DNA from: Larimichthys crocea
Taxonomy: Eukaryota > Chordata > Actinopteri > Sciaenidae
Length of the DNA stretch: 64,000 bases
Assembly: GCF_000972845.2 (NCBI RefSeq)
Contig: NC_040018.1
Span: 19,179,868-19,243,867 of the forward strand
Reading direction: 5' to 3'
A model generated the notes under the pieces. That model made no database searches. It saw only the letters and a program-made list of their open reading frames with translations, and had not been told where the DNA came from. Positions within the stretch are counted from its first letter, which is position 1. Each line of letters opens with the position of its first letter. Positions 45,490 to 59,100 of the stretch are shown one piece after another. Made by a program: the position numbers and the translations under genes.

Positions 45490-46750
45490 CCACTAGCCCT
45501 TCATCTCCCTCAATTTAACCTCCAATCGAAGAGCCCTCAACTCCCAAATACATATCTTTAGCAAGAAGTTCCAGTTGATCCCAGTGCCATTTAAAACCGC
45601 TACTGAACCTCTTACTTTTCCATGATTTGCCATTTATTAATACACAGCTGACACTCCTGAAGCCACTGCTGGGCATCTACTGGTGACGCAGCTGAAGTCA
45701 TTGAAGCTTCACGCACAGCATTTCTGTGTATGTGCGCCTACTGTAATAGCCAGTTGTGGAGACATGATGGTGTGGAGCATGAACACACCCATAACAGTGG
45801 TTCTGCAAAGCCAAAAGTGCATGTATATTTAAATGCTCTATATATGTGTCCCTTTATAAAATACTGTACAGATGTTCATCCTGAAATGCTTGAGGCTGTA
45901 CAAACCACTTCTGCATACGATCTTTTCTGTATATTTCTAAATTTTCACTCTTTACCACTACAAGATTTAGATTTTTCAGAGTTTATGATCCTTTGTGTTC
46001 TGCAGCTCGACGCAAACACAGATGTGTGTATGTGCATGCGCAATGTTTGATTTGATGGCCTCCAGTAGTGTAGTGGTGCCATAAGGGAGAGAAAGAAAAG
46101 CCATAGAGACTGATGTGGACTACTGAAACAACAGAGAGAATATCAAACTGTACTTGATTCAGCTGTAGTGGCAGTAAGTGAAATCTACAGCGACACTACA
46201 GATGTGCCAGCGTACAAACTAATTTGTAAATTTATTTTCTGTAAAAAGCATTTATGTGTGACACAGTGTCATCTCATTTAGACCTTTTCCAAGCACTACA
46301 GATTGTTTTGCTCTAATCAAACAGTTAACTATAAAAGAGTAGAATGATGAATTGATTCTAGTTTTATGAATCCCACTTCCTTACAAGGGTGGGTGTTTTG
46401 TTATTAAATGTAAAAGGGCAGAGGCATATCCTGAAGCCTTTTATGATTGACCTCAGCTACTAGATCTCTTCTGTTTTGTTTCCAGACTATTTATAACGAT
46501 CAGTCTGAAACATGCTTTAATGACCGGAGTACTGTGTAAAAGCTTTATTTTTCCTGTGACAGGTCCGCTGACCGCTGTCTTAGTTTTTTTCCTCTTGACT
46601 GTGCCTACATTACCCAGAGTGCAATACTGGCCCAAACAAGGCGAGGTCAACCTCTGGTGGCAGAGGAGATGTTTGTTTCTTTTGTTGCAAGTTTGAGACT
46701 TGTATGAATTTAGATCTGTGTATAAGACTGTAAACAATAATAATAATAAA
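45490..46750 (+). other. esrp2: esrp2 distal 3' UTR and polyadenylation signal
   Basis: This is non-coding sequence after the distal stop, ending in an AATAATAATAAA cluster. The canonical hexamer is at 46745-46750. Confidence 0.7.
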
Positions 46751-47060
46751 AAAATATTGACAATGATCCATGTTTCATCATTTTTTCATGTTTTTGTCAG
46801 CAACTATTTATTTTTTGATAACACCACAGCTGAAATTTATCCACACAACTTTTGACAAATTGGTGCTACACCAGCTTCCTCTACACACAGGGAATATGAG
46901 ACTTTGAAATGTGTGCACGGCTGTGTGTACATTACATTATGTTCACGTAGCATAACCTTTGAGTAAACATTTCTAGTGAGCGGAGTTGTGAACAGGAGTT
47001 GGTGGGACTGCAAAGACACAGAAAAAAAAAGTGACACAAGGCCATAGTTGAGTTTTCTGT

Positions 47061-47066
47061 TTTATT
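47061..47066 (-). terminator. nfatc3: nfatc3 polyadenylation signal
   Basis: On the minus strand this is AATAAA within TATCAATAAAACAG. It lies about 3.1 kb past the nfatc3 stop and about 310 bases beyond the esrp2 signal coming the other way. Cleavage would fall near 47040-47050. Confidence 0.6.
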
Positions 47067-48727
47067 GATATACACTACTTTAGAGCCTACAGTATGATGC
47101 AAGGTATTCCCTTTGAATAATTTCAAAAAGCACTGCAGTCTTAAAAATTACAAAAAATTTTAACATACAAAATATACAAGAAATGACAATACAAGGCTCG
47201 GTAAACATCAGCTAAACCTGTATTTCCCTTTATTTTACAAAACATACATATATATGTGTATATATATATGTGTGCGTGTGTGTTTGTGTGTGTGAATATA
47301 TGTGTCTATATATATATATATATATATAAAAATATAGATATACACACATATATTCAACACTCATACATGTCCCCAACCTTTTAGGAATGACATCCATTTC
47401 AAAGTATCAAAAATAGAGTTGTACAGTCTCTGTTGCTTTACCATAATGTAAAATGGGAACAAATTGTTCGGTCTTTGGTTGTGACAGAAGAGGACGGCAG
47501 CCAGAGTTTACTGTCAATGCTGGTTTAGTTTTTTTTTTCTTTTGTTGACTCAAGTCTTTCAAGCTACAGAAGCAGCTTTATAGGCAAAAAAAAAAGAAAA
47601 AAAAAAGCCATCCCCCTTCTCCCACCCAACCCCTCAATGTCCACCCTGTGCCCCCCACAAACAAACAAAATATCATCATGATAGTAATAGTTACTGACTT
47701 ATGTCATGGAACAAAAAAAAAAAAATCAACCCAGAACAGCATACAGACACACTGACAAACTGTTTTTTCAAACAAGAGTTAAGGCATCCTAATAGTTTAC
47801 ATAGTGACATGATACTCTCACTATCTGAATGTTTTTTTTTCTTTCCGCTCCATGAAGTTCATAAGCAACATCATTACAAATAGTTTATAATCTCATTTCT
47901 CATATTTAATGTCATATCTCACATTTGCTGCTGTTATAGTTTGCATAGCCTAAATACATGTGTGTGCTTCTGTTGTTGAAAATAGGACTCGTCTTCCCGT
48001 CTTCTGTACAGCATATTTGATACAAACACCGACCATCCATCCACACAAACACACTCGCGCACTCACACAAAGAAACCTATTTAAGATGCTTGCGTTGCGT
48101 CCTTGACAAGGCAAATTGGCTGATGGACAACTCCATGATGCTAACAGAATCAATCAAGCATCTACAACAAGTCTACAGTCTACTTCTATAGGCATCAAGG
48201 TCTTTTTTTTTGTCTTTTTTTTCTTCTCATTTTTAAAGGCATTAGGCAGAATTCTTAATGCATAGCAGAATCATTTTCACCTGGAAACTGACTTCAAACT
48301 GTCGTAAGCAACACTCCTCAGCTCTCACATGCAGGAGCATCATTGTCAAGCTTAAGGCAAAAAAAAAAAAAAAAAAAAAAAAAAAACCCAATGGGAATCT
48401 TCATACCAGAAACTGTCTCTGTCTGTTTACCTCCACATCATTGAGACTAGAAACCTGCCTGAAAACACACTTCTTGTCTTGCAGACTGTGTTATTGCTGC
48501 CGTACAGGCACCACATGTCTGTCAGGATAGGAAATATTAATGAATACGTCAGCGTGAAGAGACACCATTCTGGAGACAATCAGGGGGAAGTGTTTGATTG
48601 TGAACATTGATTAAGAACCCGTTACATCCAGATGTTGTTCTGTTGTTGGGATTTTACCTTGTTCATAACAGAAGGGTGGACAATATATATATATAATATA
48701 TATAATATATAGATATATATAATATAG

Positions 48728-48760
<33 letters not shown>

Positions 48761-50181
48761 TTTAAGTATAAAATACTTTTGTCAGATTATTTCCTATTAT
48801 ATGTCACCTCGGCTGCTTTTAGGAATTAGAAGGCACGCAAAGGCCCCTGGGAAATTTTGGGGAATTATTGCATGAAAAGAAATTCATGGTCCATCTTTGA
48901 TTAACGAAAACACTTCTCTGTAACGTGGAAATAACGGGCGTCTTCAAACATCTTCGAATGAAAACGATCAAGAGAGCATCATCCCTTCATCGGGATTCAT
49001 CGGATCATAGCCACATGACCCACAAGTCACACATCTGTTTCCAAAAATAAAACAAATATTATCGTCAAACTCAAAGCCAGGTGTGCAAAACGACAAAAAA
49101 AAAGAAAGAAAAAAAAGCTTTCGCTATCATTCAAAGCTGCTAATAAGGCATTTGTTCAACTCAGGGAGAGGGAGGATGTAAAAGAAGAAACAGAAGAGAG
49201 AGAGAGAGGAGGGGAGGGGGGGTTCATGTACAGATATCTACACGGCTGCAAGTTTACTAAAAGCTGTGGAATGTTGCAGGTTGCAGATCCCAGACCAGCG
49301 CCAGAGGAGCTCATCCTCCCTGCCAGGCCCCTGCACTCCAGACCTGAATGGTTTCATCATTTTTTTTAAAAAAAGGGAGAAAAACAAGGAGTGGACAGTG
49401 TCGTCATCTCTAAGCCACGAGTGAAAAACTGAAAGCCGGCAGGAGTCCAGCCAGATCGTCTGAATTATTCTGAAATCATTCAGGCTGTTCTGATTTGAAT
49501 TTGTTAATCCAGTTTTACAGCTAATAATTAATTTTTTACAAGCGTGATTATTTTTAACACTTGATGCCACACTTTTGCTGACGCTGTTTTGTGTTTTTAG
49601 CATCTTGATTGTTTTGCCTGAGAAACTTTAAAAAAAACTTGAACAGACTTCTGACTTCTGGCTTCCTGCGAGAGCACCGTGCACTCCTCAGTCCCTCTTC
49701 TTTTTATATGTTTCAAGACGTCTTCATTCACGAAGGTCAATGCTGGTGAGGAGGCGGACGACGACACGCGCCAATGTATCGTCTTCCCGCTGCAGAAAAT
49801 GATCTGAAAAAGTGATTGGTCAGGAAGACAGCTGTGCTTTAAAAAGGTCAGACCTAATGAAGAGGGATGGCTCGCATCTCGACGATCTCATTAATCCTCA
49901 TTGTTCACTAACCACGTCAACGTCGGTGTGACTCGGCATGGCTACGTTCTCCCGCTCACCTTTCTGTTTAATCTGTGTGAAGGTGTGAGTTCTGTGTCTA
50001 CAGTTTTCGGTGAAATCTCCGACCGTACTCTGTCTTTGACCACAGTCTTTCTTATCTCTTCCTGCCCTCTTGCGTCATCACACGCAGGACCAGCAGCTGG
50101 ACCAGGACCAGGGTCCAGAGTCAGTGTTGGAGCTGTGGGGTTTGCAGGATTAAGAGCTGGAGGGGATGAGCGTGGGCTGAG
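47067..50181 (-). other. nfatc3: nfatc3 3' UTR (3.1 kb)
   Basis: This follows the nfatc3 stop codon on the minus strand and runs to the signal at 47061. It contains a TA/TG dinucleotide block (about 47246-47350), a 27-base oligo-A run (about 48360-48386) and a TATA microsatellite (about 48688-48757). No other gene is recognised; the open frames in it have no similarity to any protein I know. Confidence 0.6.
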
Positions 50182-53100
50182 CTATGATTGGTTGTGTGCT
50201 GACGGAGGACCGTGAGCGCTGGGGGACTGGGACATGTCTCTGCCGATGATTTCATTCACTGTGAAGAGAATAACAACAGAATTACTCATCGTTACTTATT
50301 CACTATATAATTTACTCTAAATGTGTCTTATGGCAGCACATCTTTTATTGTTTTGTCTGGAAATTAGTTAAGTAAGAAGCTCAGAGGCTTGTTTGAAATG
50401 TGTCATGTCAAATGAAGAATACTGTGTGAGATAGAGCATACGAATCCTTAGCAAAATGCAACAAGTAGTCGATTAGTAACTATTAATCGCTAAAATTTGA
50501 GAGAATTTTTTCTTCAAAAATTATTCAAATCGATTATCAAATATGGAAATTTTCTGGTTTCTTCAGCCCTCTACAACAATAAACTGAATATGTGAATGTC
50601 ATACTGGATCATGATATCAAACATATATTTTTTTGGTGCCCACCAGATGTCACTCTGTGTTGAGTTCAAGGCCCCCGAATCTTCACGTTTTTTTTTTTCA
50701 GTACAACAGAAAGAAAATTCCAAAGTGTCATAAGGTTCATCCACCTGTCGCTACTGCAAATGAAGTTCAGACTTCCGGCCAGCAGAGAGCAGCGTTGTTC
50801 CTCGCTGAATTCCTCACAAGACTGAAAGCTTGAACTCAACCGTCCCCGAGAGCCCAAAGTGGAAAAAGTCAAACAAACTGGCAAACCCAAAGTTCACAAA
50901 GTCACAGCTCTGACATGAGATATAATCACCCCTGACATAACAAATGAGAAAAACTATTCCATTCACTAAATGTACCAGTTCTTCTTCGCTTGAGTCCAAG
51001 AACTGTGAGCAGTAACCACAGCGCATTGACCCCTACAAACACAATCCTGTACGGCTGTCCGTTACTTCATTAGAGTTTTATTGGGGGGGGGGGTTCAGGA
51101 CTTTCCCTCAGGCCTGTTCATGAGATCTGTGAGCATTGTCAAAAATAAAGAACAACCCATTGTTACAAACATGTTGTCAAGGCCAGTTAATAACTAGGCT
51201 GACTCGTTTGGAGCCTGATTTTAAATAAAAAAATAACAGATAACTCTTTTCACTGTGCTGCTGCCTGTTTTTCAACCCAGTGCGTGTGATTGTTTTACAT
51301 CTGCTGCCTCAATTCAGTCCTCGCACTGGGACCACAAGAGACGCAGCGGGGAGCTAGTAAAAAAGTGCAGCAGTGAAGTAAATCAACTTTAAAAATACTT
51401 TGACGTGGTGAGGAAGACATGAGAACAGACACTTTCATTTGTTTGGGATTCATGGAAAATGTGATGTCTTTTTCCACTGTAACAATATGCATTATGTTGG
51501 GTTTTCTTTTTTTGTCCTGTCACACATGTGATTTATTTAAGTGTTTTTAAAGGTGACGCAGACAGGTCAGAAACACGACGTGCAGAAATTAGGCTGGCCA
51601 AACTGGTTTGGGAGGGTGTAGCAGAGACCTCTGGCCCAGTTTGACACCAAGGGCTGATTTACAATCATGACACGTCAAAATGCAGCTCCGCTCTTCTCCA
51701 CCTATTTCTGTCCACTTGTGCACATGTACTGTAAAATCTTACTAAACACACGTCTTACTGTAACTCATCTGAAAAAGCGAGGAGAGGTGGCGGTTGACTC
51801 AGACGGCGATGAGCAAATGAACCCAGGCAAGATTTGTTTCATATGAAATCTTTTTTTTTTTTTTTTTTATTTGATGACACACTGTGAAATGAATGGTGTT
51901 AAGCACATCAGCGGTAAAATATTATAATCCTCATGATTTTGGTGTCACCTTCCTATCCGCTGTTTTTCTTCAACAGTCTGCTGTAAAATTCTGTTGTTTT
52001 ATTTGTGTTTTCTGCTGCTTGCTTTTGTGTCTGGCCACCATCACTCACATCATCCTGTTAGCGTGGGAGGCTCTTCCTTTCCCATGTCAACCATGTTCAC
52101 ACACACACACACAATCACACTCAAAGCACCACCACCACACTCTTATGAGACTACACTGTGACTATCAAAGCAAATATTTACCTTTGTGTATAGAACGCTG
52201 AGGTACAATATACAACAAGTTGGATGGTTTATCGATTTTGTCACACAATTTCACCTGTGAAATAAAACTGTGACCGAGGACTACAGATCTCCTTTAAAAG
52301 GCCGTGACCTTTCAAAAGACTAGCGGTGCGACTGTGCTTGAAATAAACAGCTTCTTACAGCTGTTAAAGGACCATCAGAGCAGCTGTATTGATGAAATGA
52401 AAAAGCTAGTCACAGAGCTTTTTATGTCCGCGCTCCACACCAATTTAGTCAAATAAAGCTAAGAAATGTTTTCAGTTTTATACTTTTAACACAGAACAAA
52501 TATATAAAATACCAAAAATTAGTCCACCTCCTTTCAAAATTGGTCTGTCTGTAATTTGAACACTTTGATTAATTACATTTCTGGGTTAATCACAGAGCGA
52601 CGTTCATGGGCCTGATACAGCTGCCTCTGCACAGCTGAAATGCTATGTGGTAAACTCTGTAGCTCTGTCGATCGATGGGAGTGAATCTGCTCTAACACCA
52701 CAGGAATATATGCAATGAAGTGCGAACGACCAACATCAAGTGGGCGTCTGCAAAAACATTTCACTTTCCGCTGAACTGATTAGATTGTTGCAGAGTGATA
52801 GATAACTCAGGAGAGACACAGAGGGCAATTAACATAGAACCATCTGAAAACCCATGACACGAGCGAGTGCAGGACTAATTCCTCTCAATTTGATTCGCTC
52901 GGTTTTCTCATAAAAAAAATTTAAAAAAAAATTTAAAGTGCCAGAGAGGTTTCACTCTTAATATTACATCTGTGCACGATGTAAATCTGGATGACTCGAT
53001 TTGGGGCATTTGAAAAAACAAACTGAACTTATTTTGGAAGTAAATTTCCATCTCGGTCACGAAACAGACAACGGAAAGGAGGAAACGGCAACGTATTCTT

Positions 53101-56100
53101 TGTTGTTCTCCTTCTGACTAGATTACAACAATTTCCTGAGAAAGAAAACAATATCATCAGAAAAATATCAAACCGCAAAAGTCTCTTTCTAAGGAAAAAC
53201 AAACAAAAAAAAAAACAAAACGTAAAAACCATACAAAAAGTATTTGACATAAAACAGATGCGAGATTTTCCCATAACGACGAGCGATAATCTATGATTCA
53301 GATACAATCATTCATTTAAAGCTTGAATCCAGAAGTGAAAGAGAGGTTTGAGTCGAGCCGGGCCTGTGATGAGTTTCATATGCTGATAGTGTTTTCTCAG
53401 ATTTACTGGTATTGCTCATGACAGTGCAACAGAAAGACGGTGATTCAGCGTTGCCAGCCATAGTAAGCGTGGCTCTGAATGGCTCAGCCAGAGGGAGATC
53501 CTCTGCAGATGACTGATAGGGGGGCTCCCTAGTCGAAATATACATTTGCAGTCAGCCGACTGCTAATACTACTACTACAACTGTTACTACTACTGTTGCT
53601 CTCAGGTAGGCTTCCATCTGATGGATCCTTCCTCTGTGTGCTGCTGGCTTTTAATTCATTTTAATATATAACGAGTCAGAATGGGAATTCAAAAAACAAA
53701 CAAAACAAGCAAGTCTGAGTCCTCTCCTGCATCATCTATGCAGTAAAATGTTGGAGCTTTAGAACTATTCACCCTGCATCTATCAATTCAGCTTCTTCTG
53801 CTGGGTTTCAATCGTTCATCATAAAAGCTCATAATAATCTTTAGGACCAAGCTTCTTTGTGTTTCTGAAGAACTGCAGGGGAGGTGGGGGGTGCTTAAAT
53901 CACTGAACTAGGACTAATTACAGTTCTTTGCTGAATTAATCATCATCGTTTCCTGGTAGAGTCAGACACAGGCCAGGGGTTTCACATCATGTATTGAAAT
54001 GTGCTCTGAAAAGTCCTTTTTAATTTAAATTGGCTCTAGAAACAAATCTGTTGTCAAATCGACATACTCTGAATGCAATGTTGTCAGGAGATTCTTTAAT
54101 TTAATGAATTCAGTGTCACATCTAGCAGGATGCCACTGAGAGCGGGTAACCCCACATCTCCGTTTCTAAAGTGCACGTCAAAGGAGGTATATTAAAAAAG
54201 ATTTCCATAATGAAAAACAGAAGTGAAACAGGCAGATGGACATTCAGTACAACAAACATATTTACTGTTGAAATGGAAAACGGGTAATTATCATAACCCT
54301 ATGACACATTGAAAAAAAAGTTGCCTGACCCAGGCTTAAAAAAAACATTACTCTGGCAGCGCAGCTTAAGCAAATAACTCAAAGACTGACTGATTCTTGA
54401 GTCCAGCAAATGAAGACAACATGCCACAATGGAAAACATTTGTGCAAAGGGAATTGAAAGAGGCAAGACTTGGGTTCGCCTGCAAGAGGGAATATCAAAG
54501 CACACAGTTTCCACTTGCAGGGCCCTGTAATGACATGCACACGTCTTCACAAAGCCTCAGGTATGAGTGAAAACGTGAAGCAAAAACTCCACAATGCGAT
54601 CACACGCATTAGAAATAGATGGTCAGCTGATTAAAGGTTTTATTGAAGCCTCAATAAAGATTTCTCTGCTTCACTCTTTTAACTCTGCTGCTGCTCTCTG
54701 ATCCTTTTCTGTTTCATTTTAATTTCACTTTTGGAGCAAGTGAGTGAGTGAGTGTGTGGGTGAGTGAGGGCACAGAGTACACCAGAGAATCTTGCTTAAA
54801 AGTTTCTCTAAGTCACTCATTTGTGTGAATCATCCGTGGATTTCCCATTTGATCTGACGGTAAGTGATTCACAAGACACCCTGCCTTTGATCCGGGACTC
54901 AGAGTAACGGCTCCGCTCAGCAAATGACCAAAGGAACAGGCTTTATAAAGGAAATCACTGGAGCCCAAATGGCCGCCTTGGGGGATCCCACTACAGTGGT
55001 TAATAGTACATGCAGGAGCCGCTAACCCTAAAATGACAAATTTGGTTTTTCACTTGAGCAGAGTTTAGTTCAAATTTAGTTAGTCCAACTGTCGGTCCAA
55101 ATATATTGACTTTTGAGAAGCTTAAATTAGGGAATGTTCTAGTTTTTGTTTGAAATTATGAATTTTCTGTCTACTAATTATTTGCTTTTTCAAAAAAAAA
55201 ATGTGAGAGTAGATCTTTCTGCACCACGGCAGGACATGGTGGCACCCTAAGGTGACTCACCAAAACTCAGATGAGTGAAATGAGTGAAAAAAAAAGGGGG
55301 AGTGAAATCAGTTCTAACCACATTTTGTCAAGTCCTCACTTGATCATCACGTGGTGAACAGTGTTCATTTTTCCAGTCCAACATTGGCGCTTGTTGCTTG
55401 GCTAAAAAGCACAAATCAACACTGCAACAAACAAAATCTCCATTAAAGACAGCTCTGTCTATTTCCATGATATTCTGAGAAGTTATGATGTGCATTCGGC
55501 AACATGGACTAAGAGTTCAGATGTTGCTCTCATCCCCACTGAGGGATTTCCAGGCTTCCCCTCCTCCTGTCCACAGAAAAAGAAAAAAAAAAGCCAGCAC
55601 TGGCACTGTCTCCACATCAGGCTCCAACCTCTGCCAAGACCTCTGCATTACACTCTCTAAGACCTTAATTGTATGGAAAGATGACACAGAAAGTCCGTTT
55701 CCACTTGTTTCAGGGGAAAAGACCAGCAAATGTTTGCCATTGTTTTTAACGAGCAGCAGCAGCATTTAATGGAAACGTATTTTCCTTCCACTGTTGTTTT
55801 TTCATGCCATCGAATCAAGAGTTCTGTGTTATTACTCTGTTATGGTTGGTTAGTGGCAGAATGTGGCCTCTGACTAAGACGGTCCCATACACACACATGC
55901 ATGTGCACACAAAACACAAAAATGGGATAATTTATCTCTTTCATACAAATAATCACACTTAAATAAACTACAGATCTGTTTACATTTCTTCCTGGTCGTG
56001 TACACAAACATGAAATGATAATAATTATGGAAAGACCAGTTTGTCTGATGCAATATCTCTAGAGATGAACCAAAAAAAGGCTGCTCAGCCAGACCATTCG

Positions 56101-59100
56101 GTGCTCTAAATGACTTTGTGCTTGACCTTGTTGAATGATGATTGTTGATCCTCTTGGCTGATAAATAAATGATAATAAATGAAACAGGTGTGCCTTTTCA
56201 TATGAACTTTTCAGCCCTCTCCATAGAAAAAAATGTGAATCGAGATAATTTTACAAAAGGGAGCCAGAAACCAAAGGTCGTTTCCATGTCTAATTTCATG
56301 TTTAATTTCATTTGGAATTGAATTGGAGTCGTATTTCTCGCCACCTGTCAAAAGGTAAATCCAATATTCACTGGCGTTTTTTCCCCCTGGTCTGGCCGGC
56401 CAACTCTCCTCGAAAAATATCCAAGTATTTGTTGGATCATTTGTTTTACTCCTTAACGGCTCTCTGCCATTTTGCAACATTCAGAGGAGATAGTCAGATT
56501 GTGGGCAGAGAGCTGCTGTCCGTGAACTGAAGGAGACTTGAGAAGACCATTATGTTTCTGTGGAATCTCAGCGTCACTGGCAGTTCTGACAAAAAGTCAC
56601 ATGAGAAAAGCAAGACTACCCTCATATCTGTCTCCTAGGCATAAAACCGCAACCAGTGGCCAGTTAGCTTAGCACAAAGACTGGAAACAGGGAGAAACAG
56701 TCTGGCTCTCTAATATATCTTGTTTGTTTCTAGTCTTTGCTCTAAGCTAACTGACAAAAAAAAAATCTGTTTTTACAGGGTTGTTCTTGGCTATGAGCAG
56801 TCGCCAGGCAGGAGACTTCATAAAGTGACTGCTTCTTGCCAAGAAGCAGTCCGGCACATTAACCCATAAAACCACATGGTTCTTACACTTTTTGTAGGGA
56901 TTAAACAAACAAGACAAACCATGTTAATAAGTAAACTTTAGAAGTTTCGGTTTATACTGTATGCTAAGTTTAGTTAACCGGCTGCAGCCTGATAATTAAC
57001 ATACAGGCAAGAGTGGTATCAATCTTCTCATCGATATCTGGGCAACAAAGTGAATAAGCAAATTTTCCAAAATGTCAAACTATTGAATTAAAATAAAAAT
57101 ATGTCTTAATGGATCTTTAAATTTAGAAAATGCAAAGTGCGTGTATTCTGTGAGGAACAATGATGTAGGCAATTGAAAAAAATCAGACTGAGAAATCTCT
57201 CAGAATGTCAACAAAACGCGAGGAACAGAATATGTGGCACCACATCTTTTTAGGCAACTGCCTGTCTATTTCTACATTGCTGCGCCCTCGTAAAGATAGA
57301 AAAACAGAACAATAAAAACATATATTTAAAAGATGTGTTCACTGCACGGACACTGCCTTGTATATTTGATTACCCTGTGTGTATCTGTGCGCGTGCGTTT
57401 GTGTCATTACAGTGCTCGTGTCTCTCTCAAGGAGTGCAGGCAACAGGGCTTAGCCTATTATTAACCCTCAAAGCCGTGCTCGCAGTTTGAGGCAGCTGTG
57501 CATTTGGGCAAAGACAGGACCAACAAAGGACCAGCTTTTTGTTGTTACCCCACACTACGCACACTGCCGACATCACACTGACTGTGTACACGCACTCACA
57601 CAGACAAACACAAACGTGCTATCCCTTCCCATCCGTGCTCTGTAAACAGAGATTGTCACATACTGATTAATTAGTTAAATGCACGGTTCAGCAGCCCAGG
57701 GGCTTCAGATTCTGTCACCATGACGGCTGTAATCATTGTCATAAGAAGGCCCGCTCTTCAGGCTACTACTGTGTTTATGGAGTAACCAAACACACAGGAT
57801 CTCAAGGCTTTGGCAAACCTGGCTGACAGTCGCATTGGGGACAGGAGGTAATTCATTATAGTCCATTAATCATCTCCACTATGTGTATATCTAGGCTTAT
57901 TCTTAAGTCATATAATAGAAATAAAGTGAATAAAACCTGTATTTGTTTTCTTTGTCTTTGCTTTTCCAGGCCATTGCCTTTGTTAAATGACATTATGTTA
58001 CTTTTCTACTTTTCAGCTTTGCAATTATTTGGATGCTACACATACTTTAGTTGTAATAGGGTGAATGTTGTCTTTGTCAATACCGCTCTGCGCCCTATAT
58101 GCCTGTTCTCATATTATGTAACTTTTGGGCTCCTGTGAGACGTGCCTTTACGGCACCAAGTCACACACCACCAACTATTTCACTGATTTCTGAACTGTGA
58201 TTCAAAGGGTTTTGCGATGGGCAGTAAAGTAACTGTAGCTGCTGTTAGCTAATGTTAGTAGTAATGTTAGCTCAGTTAGCTGTAACACGGGAGCTTTTGA
58301 CTTTTATTTTCAGGCTCAGGATGGGAGAAATGCTGTGCTGGTGTCATGCTGGAACCTAGAGCTGGGCGAGTAGAAAACGTAACTGGCCCAGGCAGATGCA
58401 GAGCATGGCAGAGGAGAAGAGACTAGAGAGGATGATGGAGAAGACTATAAGTAGAGAGGCCACCAGACAAGAGTAAATCTCAGCTTTGTGATATAAAAGA
58501 GAGATAATATAGTCTATTGTTTATCTTTGGATTAGGTCCAATTTCACTGCATTTAAAATAAAAAAAATAAAAAAGCATGAAATTATCCAGCATACACATT
58601 ACTTTAATCTCAGATGCCAAGTATATTTCAGATTGAATGTCTCGGCTGAGTGACCCTGCAGTGGGATTGGATCCTGACCTTGTCTGTCCATCTGTCTGTC
58701 AGTCTGTCTTCTCACCTCCTGTGTCTCCTGCTCTGTGCACGCACACACACAAACACACACACATACAGTACACACACACACACCTCAACATCAAACACAC
58801 AAACACAAAACCCCATCGAACACACACACACACACACACACACACCTCAAGCATGCTCTGGTGTGCGTCACAAGGGCCATCTGCTTGCTAACCAGAGCAG
58901 TTTTCTACACACTCACATTCGTATTCCTTCTCATGCCACTGACACAAGTCTGATACGACTGCAGCGGTTAAATCTCGACTTTCTACAGGTCAGAAAAATG
59001 TTTTAAAGACAAATACTCAGAGAGTGGAGTGAGCTGAAGGAAGTGAAGATGATGCAATCTCATTCTCAAATGTCTAAAGCTTAAGGATGACGTCTCGTTG

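Noticed and set aside
47246..48757. TA-rich blocks considered as promoters or origins
   Set aside because: They are simple microsatellites inside the nfatc3 3' UTR.
58637..59006. Histidine/threonine-rich open frames
   Set aside because: They are a CA-repeat translation in three frames.
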